Below are positions 7,808 to 15,670 of a stretch of 64,000 bases of DNA, piece by piece (position 1 is the stretch's first letter; every line of letters starts with the position of its first letter). Made by a program: the position numbers and the translations under genes. The notes beneath the pieces are model-generated. The model saw only the letters and a list, made by a program, of their open reading frames with translations. It was not told the DNA's origin and ran no database searches. The DNA comes from Rhodobacterales bacterium HKCCE4037 (GTDB lineage: Bacteria; Pseudomonadota; Alphaproteobacteria; Rhodobacterales; Rhodobacteraceae), in NCBI GenBank assembly GCA_015689645.1, contig WVSM01000004.1:248001-312000 (forward strand), in the 5' to 3' direction.

Positions 7808-8659
7808 ATGACTCTACGCAAGATCCGGTTGAACGGCCCTGACGCGTCGGATGCGCCGACGTCGATCGGCGGACACCCCCGGCACAAAATCATCCGCGAT
7901 GGCCACGGTTCGGAAGCCGTGACCGATTTCCTGCCAGGCCGCGACACACTCTGTCTCGACATGCGCGAAATCACCGGCCTCTCCGACATTCACGACCGGC
8001 TGACCGAGGTGGCTGAAAACGCAACCCTGACATTCGACAATGGCGACGTGCTGACGTTCGTGGGTGTGGCTGCGTCAGACATCGTCACGGCGACGGTCAC
8101 GTTCGATGCAGGACCCGTGTGTCTTTCCGAAGGCACGCTGCTTTACACAGAACGCGGAGAGGTCGCCGTGGAGGAGCTGCGCCCAGACGATATCATCTGG
8201 ACGAAAGACCACGGCTGGCAGGCGATCCGCCTGGTAACCTTCACGGAAACGATTTTCACGGATCGGGAGGACCCCTCCAAGCCGGTGCTCATTCCCGAAG
8301 GCGCGCTTGGTTTCGCATCTCCCCACTCGGACCTGATCGCCTCCCCTCAGCAACGCATCCTGCGGATAAACGACGACACCGCGGAGGAGGTGCTGGTGCC
8401 GGCGATCGACTTGGTGGGCAGGAACGGCATTCGCCAGATGCGCGGAAGGAAGCGCGCGCGTTACCACAGCGTGGTGATGCAGAGGCACTCCGTCATCCAG
8501 GCGGCCGGATGCTGGGTGGAATCCATGCCGGTCAATCCGCACCTGTTGCAGAGCAACGGTCAGACCGCGCGGCGCCTGATAGAAGCCTGCAGCAAGGTCG
8601 AACCGATGCGCAGGGTCGAGAAAATCGGGGTGCGACCCCGTCGGCTGAAGTCGCGCTGA
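7808..8659 (+). CDS. Hint (hedgehog/intein) domain protein with RTX-like N-terminal segment
   Basis: A 283-residue protein. Residues about 30-100 resemble the tail of RTX/serralysin proteins (VTDFLPGRDTLCLDM, LTFDNGDVLTFVGV). A Hint domain begins at Cys105 (VCLSEGTLLYTERGEVAVEELRPDD) and includes the DLIASPQQRIL block. In most roseobacter Hint proteins that block reads SPQHR; here the His is Gln. The Hint fold performs self-cleavage or splicing in other contexts, but in these stand-alone bacterial proteins the role is not established. No signal peptide was seen, so export may be by a type I system, which is inference. The ATG at 7808 starts MTLRKIRLNG. Confidence 0.8.
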   Translation: MTLRKIRLNGPDASDAPTSIGGHPRHKIIRDGHGSEAVTDFLPGRDTLCLDMREITGLSDIHDRLTEVAENATLTFDNGDVLTFVGVAASDIVTATVTFDAGPVCLSEGTLLYTERGEVAVEELRPDDIIWTKDHGWQAIRLVTFTETIFTDREDPSKPVLIPEGALGFASPHSDLIASPQQRILRINDDTAEEVLVPAIDLVGRNGIRQMRGRKRARYHSVVMQRHSVIQAAGCWVESMPVNPHLLQSNGQTARRLIEACSKVEPMRRVEKIGVRPRRLKSR

Positions 8660-8668
8660 CAACAAGAA

Positions 8669-8691
8669 GGGCGGCCCGAACCGGACCGCCC
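8669..8691 (-). terminator. Convergent hairpin terminator between Hint gene and hsp20
   Basis: Stem GGGCGGCCC / GGACCGCCC with one mismatch, loop GAACC. Read on the minus strand it follows the hsp20 stop by 25 nt and is trailed by TTCTTGTT, as expected for an intrinsic terminator. It may also stop plus-strand transcription of the Hint gene, whose stop is 10 nt away. Confidence 0.65.
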
Positions 8692-8715
8692 CCCGTCAAT
8701 CAACCGTCTCGGAGA

Positions 8716-9180
8716 TCAGGCTTCGACTTTTTCAGCTTCGATCGCCTTGGCGCCGCTGGTTCCGATCTCGATCCGGCGCGGTTTGAGTGACTCGGGCACT
8801 TCACGCACGAGGTCCACGTGCAGCATGCCGTTCTCGGCCACTGCGCCGGTCACGCGGACATGGTCTGCAAGCTGGAACCGCTTTTCGAAGGCGCGGGTCG
8901 CGATGCCACGGTGCAGGTAGGTCCGCTCGGCCGTGTCATCCTTCTCCTTGCGGGCAGAGATCACCAGCTGGTGTTCACGCTGCTCGACGCTCAGATCGGC
9001 GTCGGAAAAGCCGGCCACGGCGACCGAGATGCGATAGGCATTCTCGTCGGTCTTCTCGATATTGTAGGGCGGATAAGTGGTGCCACCGGCATCCTGGCTC
9101 AGCACGCGGTCAAGCATGTCTGCCACGCGGTCGAAACCGACGGTTGCACGGTAAAGCGGCGAGAAATCATAGGTGCGCAT
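8716..9180 (-). CDS. Small heat-shock protein, Hsp20/IbpA type
   Basis: A 154-residue alpha-crystallin-type holdase chaperone that binds unfolding proteins in the cytoplasm without ATP. The N-terminus MRTYDFSPLYRATVGFDRV is characteristic of the IbpA group. The alpha-crystallin domain (about 36-130) contains YRISVAVAGFSDADLSV, LHRGIATRAFEKRFQL and the end-strand ENGMLHVDLVREVPE. A short acidic/Ala C-terminal tail follows. The mRNA leader carries a ROSE-like hairpin that pairs the whole ribosome site, and a sigma-32-like promoter sits upstream; see those entries. Expression should therefore rise with temperature at both transcription and translation. Confidence 0.94.
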   Translation of the reverse strand: MRTYDFSPLYRATVGFDRVADMLDRVLSQDAGGTTYPPYNIEKTDENAYRISVAVAGFSDADLSVEQREHQLVISARKEKDDTAERTYLHRGIATRAFEKRFQLADHVRVTGAVAENGMLHVDLVREVPESLKPRRIEIGTSGAKAIEAEKVEA

Positions 9181-9182
9181 GG

Positions 9183-9205
9183 GTTATCCTCCATTGAGCG
9201 ACAAC
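9183..9205 (-). promoter_or_regulatory. ROSE-like RNA thermometer in the hsp20 leader
   Basis: In the hsp20 mRNA the 23 nt ending 2 nt before AUG fold as GUUGUC-G-CUC, loop AAUG, then GAG-GAUAAC. This gives nine base pairs, one of them G-U, interrupted by a single bulged G. The left arm contains UCGCU, matching the ROSE consensus U-Y-G-C-U with its unpaired G, and the right arm contains the Shine-Dalgarno GGAGGAU. ROSE elements are established thermosensors in front of hsp20 genes of alphaproteobacteria. The fold and motif are read directly from the sequence; thermosensing here is inferred. Confidence 0.85.
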
Positions 9206-9284
9206 GATGTTGATGGGCTGCCCTGCTGTCAGGCGCAGGCCCGTTTGCGGTAGATGCCGGCCCGCTTGGCGGCGCCGACAGCTG

Positions 9285-9315
9285 GAATGTGGGTAGCGGT
9301 TTTCGGGCTTTCAAG
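9285..9315 (-). promoter_or_regulatory. Sigma-32 (RpoH)-type promoter of hsp20
   Basis: On the minus strand CTTGAAA (9309-9315) is followed after 16 nt by CCACATTC (9285-9292). This resembles the heat-shock consensus CTTGAA / CCCCATNT, with an exact -35 and two mismatches in the -10. Transcription would start about 95-100 nt before the ATG, leaving room for the thermometer and one or two additional GC-rich hairpins. Confidence 0.68.
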
Positions 9316-9325
9316 ACCTTTGCGG

Positions 9326-10174
9326 TCAGGGTCGGACGAAGCGCGCCCCGATGCCGTCGCGCGTGTCGCTGGACGGCGAGATGAAGGTGGTCGAACCGCC
9401 CCGGGTGGTGAAGGTGGCCACCGGCGCCTCGGCATCGAATTGCTCCAGAAGCGTGTCGACTTGCCCATCCAGCATGACGGCCAGCGAGACGTTCTCCCCG
9501 TCGACCAAGCCGATGGCCGACATGACGGCAACCACCTCGGGCCGGCCTTGCTCAACACGCAGGATCGGGGCGCCTGACGCGCCACGCACGACTTCGCAAC
9601 TGAGCGACCGCACCAGCCCTTGCGCGGCAAGGATCTCGCAGCCCTCCTCGATCGACGCATAGGCTTCCCGGTCTTCGCCATAGGAAATCACGGTCACAAG
9701 CCCGTCTTCGTTCAATGTGCCCGACGCTGCGATGGCCGGGATCGAGGCAGGCGACACCGGTTGCCTCAGTTCCAGCAAGGCCAGGTCCAGCCCGATCATG
9801 TCGAGATCCGGGCCCCGGTCGTGCCGGTAGCCGGGCATGATCGCCGCGCGCCGCACCTGGCGGATGGCCTCGGCCCGTCCGTTGCGCAGCCCGGCAAGAA
9901 AGCTGAAGTCTTCCGGGTTCAGTCTTGCGTGGGTTTCCGGATGGAACACGCAATGGGCCGCTGTCAGGACAAGATCCGGTGCGATCAGGGTGGCCGAGCA
10001 GAAGGAGATACCGGTATCCAGCCGCCCTACCGCCCGCCATTGCCGCGCTTCGGTGGCATCGGCCATATCGCGCAAACCGGCCCCTGCCGCACCTGAGCGC
10101 AACTGCGGCAGGAATTGCGCCGACAGAGGCATTGCAAGAAAGCTGGCCAGAAGGGCGACAAACAGTCGACGCAT
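9326..10174 (-). CDS. Exported trypsin-like serine protease
   Basis: A 282-residue protease. The signal peptide MRRLFVALLASFLAMPLSAQ is followed by a chymotrypsin-fold domain with catalytic His74 (LTAAHC), Asp130 (GLDLALLEL) and Ser200 (RGASGAPIL). The oxyanion motif reads G-A-S-G-A-P rather than GDSGGP. A cysteine pair C59/C75 next to the His matches the fold. The C-terminal 45 residues extend past the protease core. The ATG at 10174 is chosen because GGAG lies about 10 nt upstream and the signal peptide begins there. Likely periplasmic or secreted; the substrate is unknown. It is not in an evident operon, lying between hsp20 and glcF. Confidence 0.88.
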   Translation of the reverse strand: MRRLFVALLASFLAMPLSAQFLPQLRSGAAGAGLRDMADATEARQWRAVGRLDTGISFCSATLIAPDLVLTAAHCVFHPETHARLNPEDFSFLAGLRNGRAEAIRQVRRAAIMPGYRHDRGPDLDMIGLDLALLELRQPVSPASIPAIAASGTLNEDGLVTVISYGEDREAYASIEEGCEILAAQGLVRSLSCEVVRGASGAPILRVEQGRPEVVAVMSAIGLVDGENVSLAVMLDGQVDTLLEQFDAEAPVATFTTRGGSTTFISPSSDTRDGIGARFVRP

Positions 10175-10251
10175 GAGCGGGCTCCGGAAAGGGATCTCGT
10201 TCAACGCCTAGCCAGCAACCGGGGCGAAAATATGACCCGCTTTGAGCCGCT

Positions 10252-11655
10252 CTATCTTAACTTCGGCACCGCCGGTTCCTCGCGGCCACGATCCAGCGCC
10301 GCGGGACGCGGACCGCCGGTGGCCCAATCCAGTAGCTCGACCGTATGTACAATCGGCACTTCGGTGCCCGAGCCGATCTGCATCATGCACCCGATGTTGC
10401 CCGCCGCGATGATATCCGGTCGCGTCGCCTCCAGCGTTTCGACCTTCCGCGCCTTCAGCTCCTTCGAGATGTCCGGCTGCATCAGGTTGTATGTCCCCGC
10501 GCTGCCGCAGCACAGGTGACTGTCGGCAGGTTCCACCACCTTGAACCCGGCGCGTTTCAGGAGGTCTTTGGGATAGGTCTTGATCTGCTGGCCATGCTGG
10601 AGGGAACAGGCCGCGTGATAGGCGACCCGTATTCCCTCGCCGCGCCCCGCGGGGATGGGTGAGGCTACCGGCACCGCCGCGTCGATTCCCGCGACCGCGT
10701 CCCTCGCGAGATTGGGGGAGAATGCCTCCGCCCCCTCGGGCAGCAGGTCGATCAGCACCTCGGACACGTCCTTGGCGATGCCCGCCACAGCAGCCGCGTC
10801 CTCGGCCAGTTTCGCGTCCTCGCGGAACATGTGGCCGTAATCCTTTACCGTCGTCCCGCAGCCCGAGGTGTTGATGACGATCGCATCGAGCCCCTCGCCC
10901 TTCATCTCCGCCGCCCAGGCGCGGATGTTCTTCGCCGCCGTCGCGTGGCTCTCGGCGGTCTTGCCCATGTGATGAGTCAGCGCCCCGCAACAACCCGCGC
11001 CCTCGGCCACCACGACCTCGGCCCCCAGCCGCGTCAGCAGCCGGATCGTCGCGTCGTTGATATCGGTGTTTAGCGCCTTCTGCGCGCAGCCGGTCATCAG
11101 CGCCACGCGCATCTTCTTCTGTTGGGCCGGGAAAACCTGCGGATCGTCGTTCCGGCTGACCGGCGGGATGTGCTTAGGCGCCATCTCGATCATCGCTCGC
11201 AGCCGCGCATCGGGCATCAGCCGCGCGAAGGGGCGGCCGATCTTGGCCCCCAGCAGCGCCACGCGGAAGCGGGTCGGATAGGGCAGGATCTGCGCCAGCG
11301 TCCAGCGCAGCACACGCTCGAACAGCGGACGCTTGTAGGTCTGCTCGATATACTCCCGCGCATGGTCGACGAGGTGCATGTAATGCACGCCCGAAGGGCA
11401 GGTCGTCATGCAGGCGAGGCACGAGAGGCAGCGGTCGATATGCTTGACCGTCTTCTCGTCCGCCGGGCGCCCTTTCTCCAGCATGTCCTTGATCAGGTAG
11501 ATGCGCCCGCGCGGACTGTCGAGTTCATCGCCGAGCACCTGGTAGGTCGGGCAAGTCGCCGTGCAGAACCCGCAATGCACGCAGCTGCGCAGGATCTCGT
11601 TCGACCGCGCAGTGGCGGCATCCTTCAGTTGGTCGGGCGTGAACATCGTCTGCAT
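10252..11655 (-). CDS. glcF: Glycolate oxidase iron-sulfur subunit
   Basis: GlcF carries electrons from the GlcD flavin to the quinone pool during oxidation of glycolate to glyoxylate. The 467-residue protein has two N-terminal 4Fe-4S ferredoxin motifs (CVHCGFCTATCP near residue 25 and CLSCLACMTTCP near residue 74). Two CCG-type heterodisulfide-reductase domains follow, with GAGCCGALTHHMG, TSGCGTT and HLCCGSAGTYNL. It is the last gene of glcDEF, starting 4 nt after the glcE stop. Length and motif order are normal. Confidence 0.95.
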   Translation of the reverse strand: MQTMFTPDQLKDAATARSNEILRSCVHCGFCTATCPTYQVLGDELDSPRGRIYLIKDMLEKGRPADEKTVKHIDRCLSCLACMTTCPSGVHYMHLVDHAREYIEQTYKRPLFERVLRWTLAQILPYPTRFRVALLGAKIGRPFARLMPDARLRAMIEMAPKHIPPVSRNDDPQVFPAQQKKMRVALMTGCAQKALNTDINDATIRLLTRLGAEVVVAEGAGCCGALTHHMGKTAESHATAAKNIRAWAAEMKGEGLDAIVINTSGCGTTVKDYGHMFREDAKLAEDAAAVAGIAKDVSEVLIDLLPEGAEAFSPNLARDAVAGIDAAVPVASPIPAGRGEGIRVAYHAACSLQHGQQIKTYPKDLLKRAGFKVVEPADSHLCCGSAGTYNLMQPDISKELKARKVETLEATRPDIIAAGNIGCMMQIGSGTEVPIVHTVELLDWATGGPRPAALDRGREEPAVPKLR

Positions 11656-11659
11656 GATT

Positions 11660-12814
11660 TCAGCCCCCCATCAGGCCGGGATTGAGAATGCCACGCGGAT
11701 CGAATTTCTCCCGCAGGCCCCGCGATAGCCGCGCGACACCCGGTGACTCCGGCTGGAACGTGGTTACCTTCGCACTTACGGATTCCGACGCTTTGAAGAG
11801 TGTCGCGTGCCCCTTGGCTCCGTCGCCGCACATATCCTGAAGCTGCCTGTGAAACGCCACGATCTCTTCCTCCACGGCTTCCGGCGTCATCCGCACCCAT
11901 GCAAGGCCGCCCGCCCAATCGAGGCGGTAGTCGAAGCCGGCTGCTCCCATCGAACCGTTCAGGAATACCTCCACCATGTCGCTCGGTTTCATCGATACCC
12001 GCCAGACCGCCGCCGAGCCTTCTGCGAAATCCGAAACGTCCCGCAATCGTCGCCATATCGCGGCGGAGGCCGACGGGTCTTCGGACACCGAGATCTCGCC
12101 CCCGATCAACGTCTTGAGCTGCTCCACCCGGTAGCGGACCGAACTGTCCAGCCCCTCCACCCGCAGATACACCGCCTCATCCGGACTATAGGCCGCGCCG
12201 GTGATGTCGAATGGCGAGGTCACGGCCTTCGTCATCACCTCCAGCGCCATGGCGGCAGAGGGCACCTGGACCGACAGCGTGGCCCCGTCCAGATTCGGCA
12301 GAACCCGGAAGGCCACTTCGCTCAACACGCCCAATGTCCCGTAGGACCCGGCCATCAGCTTCACCAGATCATAGCCGGTCACGTTCTTCATCACGCGCCC
12401 GCCGTTCTTCAGGATCGTCCCGGACCCGTCCACGAAACGCACGCCGATCAGGCAGTCCCGACACGCCCCCGCCTGCATCCGGCGCGGACCCGAGGCGTTG
12501 GCCGCAACCACGCCGCCAATCGTCGACTCGCCTTCGCGTCCGAGCAGTCCGCCCATGCGCGGCGGCTCGAAGGGCAGCATCTGGCCTTCCTTCTCCAGTA
12601 GGGCCTCGACCTCGGACAACAGCGTCCCGGCGCCCACAACCAGCGTCAGCGCACCCGGCTCGTAGAGCTTCACGCCTGACAGTCCCGACAGGGAAAGAAC
12701 CTCCCCCGCCGAGGCGCGCCCGATGGCTCGCGTGCCGCCGCCGACGATCCGCAAGGGGCCAGCCGCTTCTGCCAGCATTCCGGCCAGTTCGGTCTCACTC
12801 GCAGGGCTCAACAT
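11660..12814 (-). CDS. glcE: Glycolate oxidase FAD-binding subunit
   Basis: GlcE is the second flavoprotein-type subunit of membrane-associated glycolate oxidase. The 384-residue protein begins MLSPASETELAGMLAEA and has a truncated FAD_binding_4 (PCMH-type) domain, with the pyrophosphate loop LRIVGGGTRAIGR and the ESTIGGVVAANASGPRR segment. NVTGYDLVKLMAGSYGTLG follows, a strong family marker. The ATG at 12814 has AAGGA 8-12 nt upstream; an in-frame start at 12880 would add residues without similarity. A strong hairpin lies between it and glcD. Confidence 0.93.
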   Translation of the reverse strand: MLSPASETELAGMLAEAAGPLRIVGGGTRAIGRASAGEVLSLSGLSGVKLYEPGALTLVVGAGTLLSEVEALLEKEGQMLPFEPPRMGGLLGREGESTIGGVVAANASGPRRMQAGACRDCLIGVRFVDGSGTILKNGGRVMKNVTGYDLVKLMAGSYGTLGVLSEVAFRVLPNLDGATLSVQVPSAAMALEVMTKAVTSPFDITGAAYSPDEAVYLRVEGLDSSVRYRVEQLKTLIGGEISVSEDPSASAAIWRRLRDVSDFAEGSAAVWRVSMKPSDMVEVFLNGSMGAAGFDYRLDWAGGLAWVRMTPEAVEEEIVAFHRQLQDMCGDGAKGHATLFKASESVSAKVTTFQPESPGVARLSRGLREKFDPRGILNPGLMGG

Positions 12815-12855
12815 CGTGCCCGTCCTTCTTTGTTCCATGAAAATGCTGGGGGAGC

Positions 12856-12878
12856 GCGAGGGGGCAACGCCCCCTCGC
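12856..12878. repeat. Perfect 10-bp stem-loop between glcD and glcE
   Basis: GCGAGGGGGC, loop AAC, GCCCCCTCGC. It sits in the 78-nt gap between the glcD stop and the glcE start. There is no T-tract after it on the minus strand, so it is more likely an mRNA stability or processing element, or a partial terminator, than a full terminator. Confidence 0.75.
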
Positions 12879-12892
12879 ACCGGTCGACGCCG

Positions 12893-14338
12893 TCAGGCGG
12901 CGACATCCCTCTCCCGTCTCGACCGCGACCGCTCCAGCGGAAACACCTTGGCGGGGTTCAGCAGCCAGTCCGGGTCGAAGACGTCCTTCACCCGCATCTG
13001 CGCCTCCATATCCGCATCCGAGAATTGCGCCCCCATCAGGTCGCGCTTCTCGATCCCGACGCCGTGCTCCCCGGTCAGGCATCCGCCGACCTCGACGCAA
13101 AGCCGCAGGATGTCCGCCCCGCATTGCTCGCACAATTCCAGGTCACCCGGCTTGTTGGCGTCGAACATGATCAGCGGATGCATGTTGCCGTCGCCCGCGT
13201 GGAACACGTTGCCGACCTTCAGCCCGTAGCCTGCCGAGATCTCCTCGATCCCTTTCAGGACGCGCGGCAATTCGCTGACCGGGATGGTCCCGTCGAGGCA
13301 CATGTAATCGGCCACCTGGCCAACCGCGCCGAAGGCGCTCTTGCGCCCCAGCCAGATGCGCCCGGCCTCCTCCGCCGTTTCCGCCTCGCGCAACTCAACC
13401 GGGTTGTGGGAGCGTGCGATCTGCTTGATCAGGCCAAGCTGCGCGTCGATCTCTGCAGCGCTGCCTTCGACCTCCACGATCAGCAGCGCTTCGCAATCGG
13501 GATAGCCGGCCTTGGCGTGCTTCTCGGTGATCTCGAGGATCGGGCGATCCATGAACTCGATCGCCACGGGCAGGACACCAGCCTTGATGATGTCGCTGAC
13601 GCAGGCGCCCGCAACCTCGTTGCTGTCGAAAGCGATCAGAACGGGCCGCGCGCCTTCGGGTTTGCGCAGGATGCGCAATGTCGCCTCGGTCACGACGCCC
13701 AATTGCCCCTCGCTGCCACAGATCAGCCCGAGCAGGTCATAGCCCCCCGCATCCAAATGCGCCCCGCCGATCTGAAGGATCTCGCCTTCCATCGTCACCA
13801 GAGTCACGCCGAGAAGGTTGTTCGTCGTCACGCCGTATTTCAGGCAATGCGCCCCGCCGGAGTTCATCGCGATATTGCCCGCGATGGCACAAGCCAGTTG
13901 CGAGGACGGGTCGGGGGCGTAGAAGAAATCCTCGGCCTCCACGGCTCCGGTGACCGACAGATTCGTGCGCCCGGTCTGCACGCGGATGATGCGGTTGTCG
14001 TAATCGGTTTCCAGCACCCGGTTCATCCGCGCGACCCCAAGGATGACCGAATCCGCCGTCGGAAGCGCGCCACCCGCCAGCGACGTGCCCGCCCCGCGTG
14101 GCACCACCGGCACGCCCTCCTCGTGGCAGACCTTCAGGGCCGCGGCGACCTCCTCCGTCGAGGACGGCAGGATCGCCGCCAGTGGCGGGCATTTGTAGGC
14201 GGTGAGCGCGTCACACTCATAGGCCAGCGTCTCGGCCTCGTCATGGATCACCGCGGATGCAGGCAGCACGGATTGCAGCCGCTCGACGATCCGCGCCTTG
14301 CGGGCGAGCACGCTGGTGTCAGGTTGGGGCATCTCCAT
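12893..14338 (-). CDS. glcD: Glycolate oxidase, FAD-linked catalytic subunit
   Basis: GlcD oxidises glycolate (and D-lactate) to the 2-oxo acid with FAD. The 481-residue protein has the PCMH-type FAD domain (VVPRGAGTSLAGGALP near residue 80 and GNIAMNSGGAHCLKYG near residue 155) and the FAD-oxidase C-terminal domain. The latter has the conserved GNVFHAGDGNMHPLIMFD and the family end motif GCLTGEHGVGIEKRDLM. GAGGAGG lies 8 nt before the ATG; a second ATG two codons in is possible. It is the first gene of glcDEF, directly behind a sigma-70 promoter overlapped by an inverted repeat. No glcC-type regulator gene is nearby. Confidence 0.96.
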   Translation of the reverse strand: MEMPQPDTSVLARKARIVERLQSVLPASAVIHDEAETLAYECDALTAYKCPPLAAILPSSTEEVAAALKVCHEEGVPVVPRGAGTSLAGGALPTADSVILGVARMNRVLETDYDNRIIRVQTGRTNLSVTGAVEAEDFFYAPDPSSQLACAIAGNIAMNSGGAHCLKYGVTTNNLLGVTLVTMEGEILQIGGAHLDAGGYDLLGLICGSEGQLGVVTEATLRILRKPEGARPVLIAFDSNEVAGACVSDIIKAGVLPVAIEFMDRPILEITEKHAKAGYPDCEALLIVEVEGSAAEIDAQLGLIKQIARSHNPVELREAETAEEAGRIWLGRKSAFGAVGQVADYMCLDGTIPVSELPRVLKGIEEISAGYGLKVGNVFHAGDGNMHPLIMFDANKPGDLELCEQCGADILRLCVEVGGCLTGEHGVGIEKRDLMGAQFSDADMEAQMRVKDVFDPDWLLNPAKVFPLERSRSRRERDVAA

Positions 14339-14361
14339 CGGCAGACCTCCTCATCCGGCGA

Positions 14362-14399
14362 ATTGGTAAGAATATATAACCAATACGGCGATTTGACAA
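14362..14399 (-). promoter_or_regulatory. glc operon promoter with overlapping inverted repeat
   Basis: On the minus strand TTGTCA (14394-14399) and TATATT (14371-14376) are spaced by exactly 17 nt, each one mismatch from the sigma-70 consensus. An inverted repeat ATTGGT-N11-ACCAAT (14362-14384) covers the -10 box. Such a site would let a repressor block RNA polymerase. A GntR-type glycolate or lactate regulator is a guess based on the GGT/ACC arms. Confidence 0.65.
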
Positions 14400-14464
14400 A
14401 GGATAGTATTTTTGCAGGACTCCTTCACTTGCAGCGGCTCCTATTTGGCCCCACAAGGCAGCCC

Positions 14465-14878
14465 ATGGAATGGGTCAAAGTCCTGCATCTTCTATGTGTT
14501 CTCGGGTGGATGACCGGCATCTTCGCCGCTCCGCGCGCGATCATTTTCTGGAAACGGGAATATGCCGCAACGGGGCAGTTCGGCCCGACCGGCGACCTGA
14601 CAATCCGCATCTACCGCTTTTCGCTCGGCCTCGGTGTCATCGCGATTCTCTCGGGACTTTATCTGGCGCATCTCTGGGGCTGGCCAACGTGGACCCATGC
14701 CAAGATCACCGTCGTCGCCGCCCTCGCCGCCCATTACGGCTGGACCGGGCGGCTCATATTGCGCGCCCGGAAAGGCATTTTCACCGAAAGCGACCGCTGG
14801 CTGCGCGTCTATAACGAGATCAGCGTTCTCGGCGCGATCGGCGTTCTGATCCTTGTCGTCTACAAACCTTGGGGCTGA
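14465..14878 (+). CDS. HemJ/CopD-like four-helix membrane protein
   Basis: A 137-residue polytopic protein with about four transmembrane helices. The start MEWVKVLHLLCVLGWMTGIFAAPR resembles HemJ/UPF0093 proteins, with His8 in the position of the heme-associated histidine. HAKITVVAALAAHYGWTGR matches the W-x-H-A-K segment of the family. HemJ oxidises protoporphyrinogen IX, but several short relatives of unproven function exist and this one is at the small end. It diverges from glcD. An exported-protein gene follows 55 nt downstream. Confidence 0.62.
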   Translation: MEWVKVLHLLCVLGWMTGIFAAPRAIIFWKREYAATGQFGPTGDLTIRIYRFSLGLGVIAILSGLYLAHLWGWPTWTHAKITVVAALAAHYGWTGRLILRARKGIFTESDRWLRVYNEISVLGAIGVLILVVYKPWG

Positions 14879-14933
14879 GACCCCTCCCGCCATTGTGATC
14901 CCCGCAAGGACCGTTCGGTATTAACCTTTGTCC

Positions 14934-15284
14934 ATGCGCGTCCTGATCGCACTTCTCCTTCTTACCCTGCCTGCCCACGCGGATCCGGCGGAGATTGTCG
15001 GCATCGAGGCCGCCCGAAACCCCGACGGCTGGCGCTTCGCCGTCACCATCACCCATGCCGACACCGGTTGGGACGATTACGCCGACGGCTGGCGCGTCGA
15101 ACTTGCCGATGGAACCATCGTTGGCGAACGTCCCCTCGCCCACCCCCACGTCGATGAACAACCTTTTACCCGCTCGACCTCGGGCGTGGCTATCCCCGAG
15201 GGGACGATGCAGGTGTTCATCCGCACGCGCACGTCGGTCGAAGGATGGGCCGAGACCACCACAATATTCGACCTTCCGGGCTGA
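14934..15284 (+). CDS. Small exported protein
   Basis: A 116-residue protein with a signal peptide (MRVLIALLLLTLPAHA, cleavage before DPAEI). The mature part is rich in Asp, Trp and Thr (WRFAVTITHADTGWDDYADG), has a beta-strand character and no cysteines. It resembles periplasmic proteins of unknown function common in roseobacters. The ATG at 14934 is preferred over a TTG two codons upstream. It probably belongs with the HemJ-like gene and the CxxC mini-gene on the same strand. I cannot assign a function. Confidence 0.62.
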   Translation: MRVLIALLLLTLPAHADPAEIVGIEAARNPDGWRFAVTITHADTGWDDYADGWRVELADGTIVGERPLAHPHVDEQPFTRSTSGVAIPEGTMQVFIRTRTSVEGWAETTTIFDLPG

Positions 15285-15370
15285 AAATCGTCGCGGCACC
15301 GCCGCAGATCAATCCAGAAATTGCCCCAAATGCTTGCCATTCCGTTAACCGCAATGACGGAGGCAGCCCC

Positions 15371-15607
15371 ATGCTCGATACCTACAGACCGCTCCACGCC
15401 ACCCGAAAAGCGAAGCCGGCCCCATCCACACGCCGCTGCCATAGATGCCGGTCGAGCGGGATGTGCCCCTGCAGGACTTGCGGCGGATCGGGCAAGGTGT
15501 TCACCGGCGCCGATCGCACGGGCCGCGCGTCATTTCGCACCTGCCAGGGCTGTTCGGGCCGCAGGCAGATGCGGTGCACCACCTGCAATGGTGCGCTGTT
15601 TATCTGA
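15371..15607 (+). CDS. 78-residue CxxC zinc-ribbon-like mini-protein
   Basis: A basic mini-protein with nine cysteines: C23/C26, C32/C34/C37, C58/C61 and C69/C72. The CRTCGGSGKV and CQGCSGRRQMRCTTCNG blocks look like the CxxCxGxG zinc-finger repeats of DnaJ but without a J domain. GGAGG lies about 9 nt before the ATG, giving good support for translation. The N-terminal 22 residues are basic and probably unstructured. It may bind zinc and act as a stand-alone zinc-finger adaptor or RNA/protein-binding factor, which is inferred from motif only. It converges on the 688-residue membrane-protein gene. Confidence 0.6.
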   Translation: MLDTYRPLHATRKAKPAPSTRRCHRCRSSGMCPCRTCGGSGKVFTGADRTGRASFRTCQGCSGRRQMRCTTCNGALFI

Positions 15608-15670
15608 GGTCTCGTGCGATGCGGGATGGCGGGAGGGGCGATGGCGCCAGCCGAGCGTCTCCGGGCAGCC

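Noticed and set aside
12830-14878. 682-codon plus-strand frame across glcD and the HemJ-like gene
   Set aside because: It is antisense to glcD over most of its length, has a His/Arg/Gln-rich composition typical of GC-rich shadow frames, and shares no family motif; only its end, the HemJ-like gene, is real.
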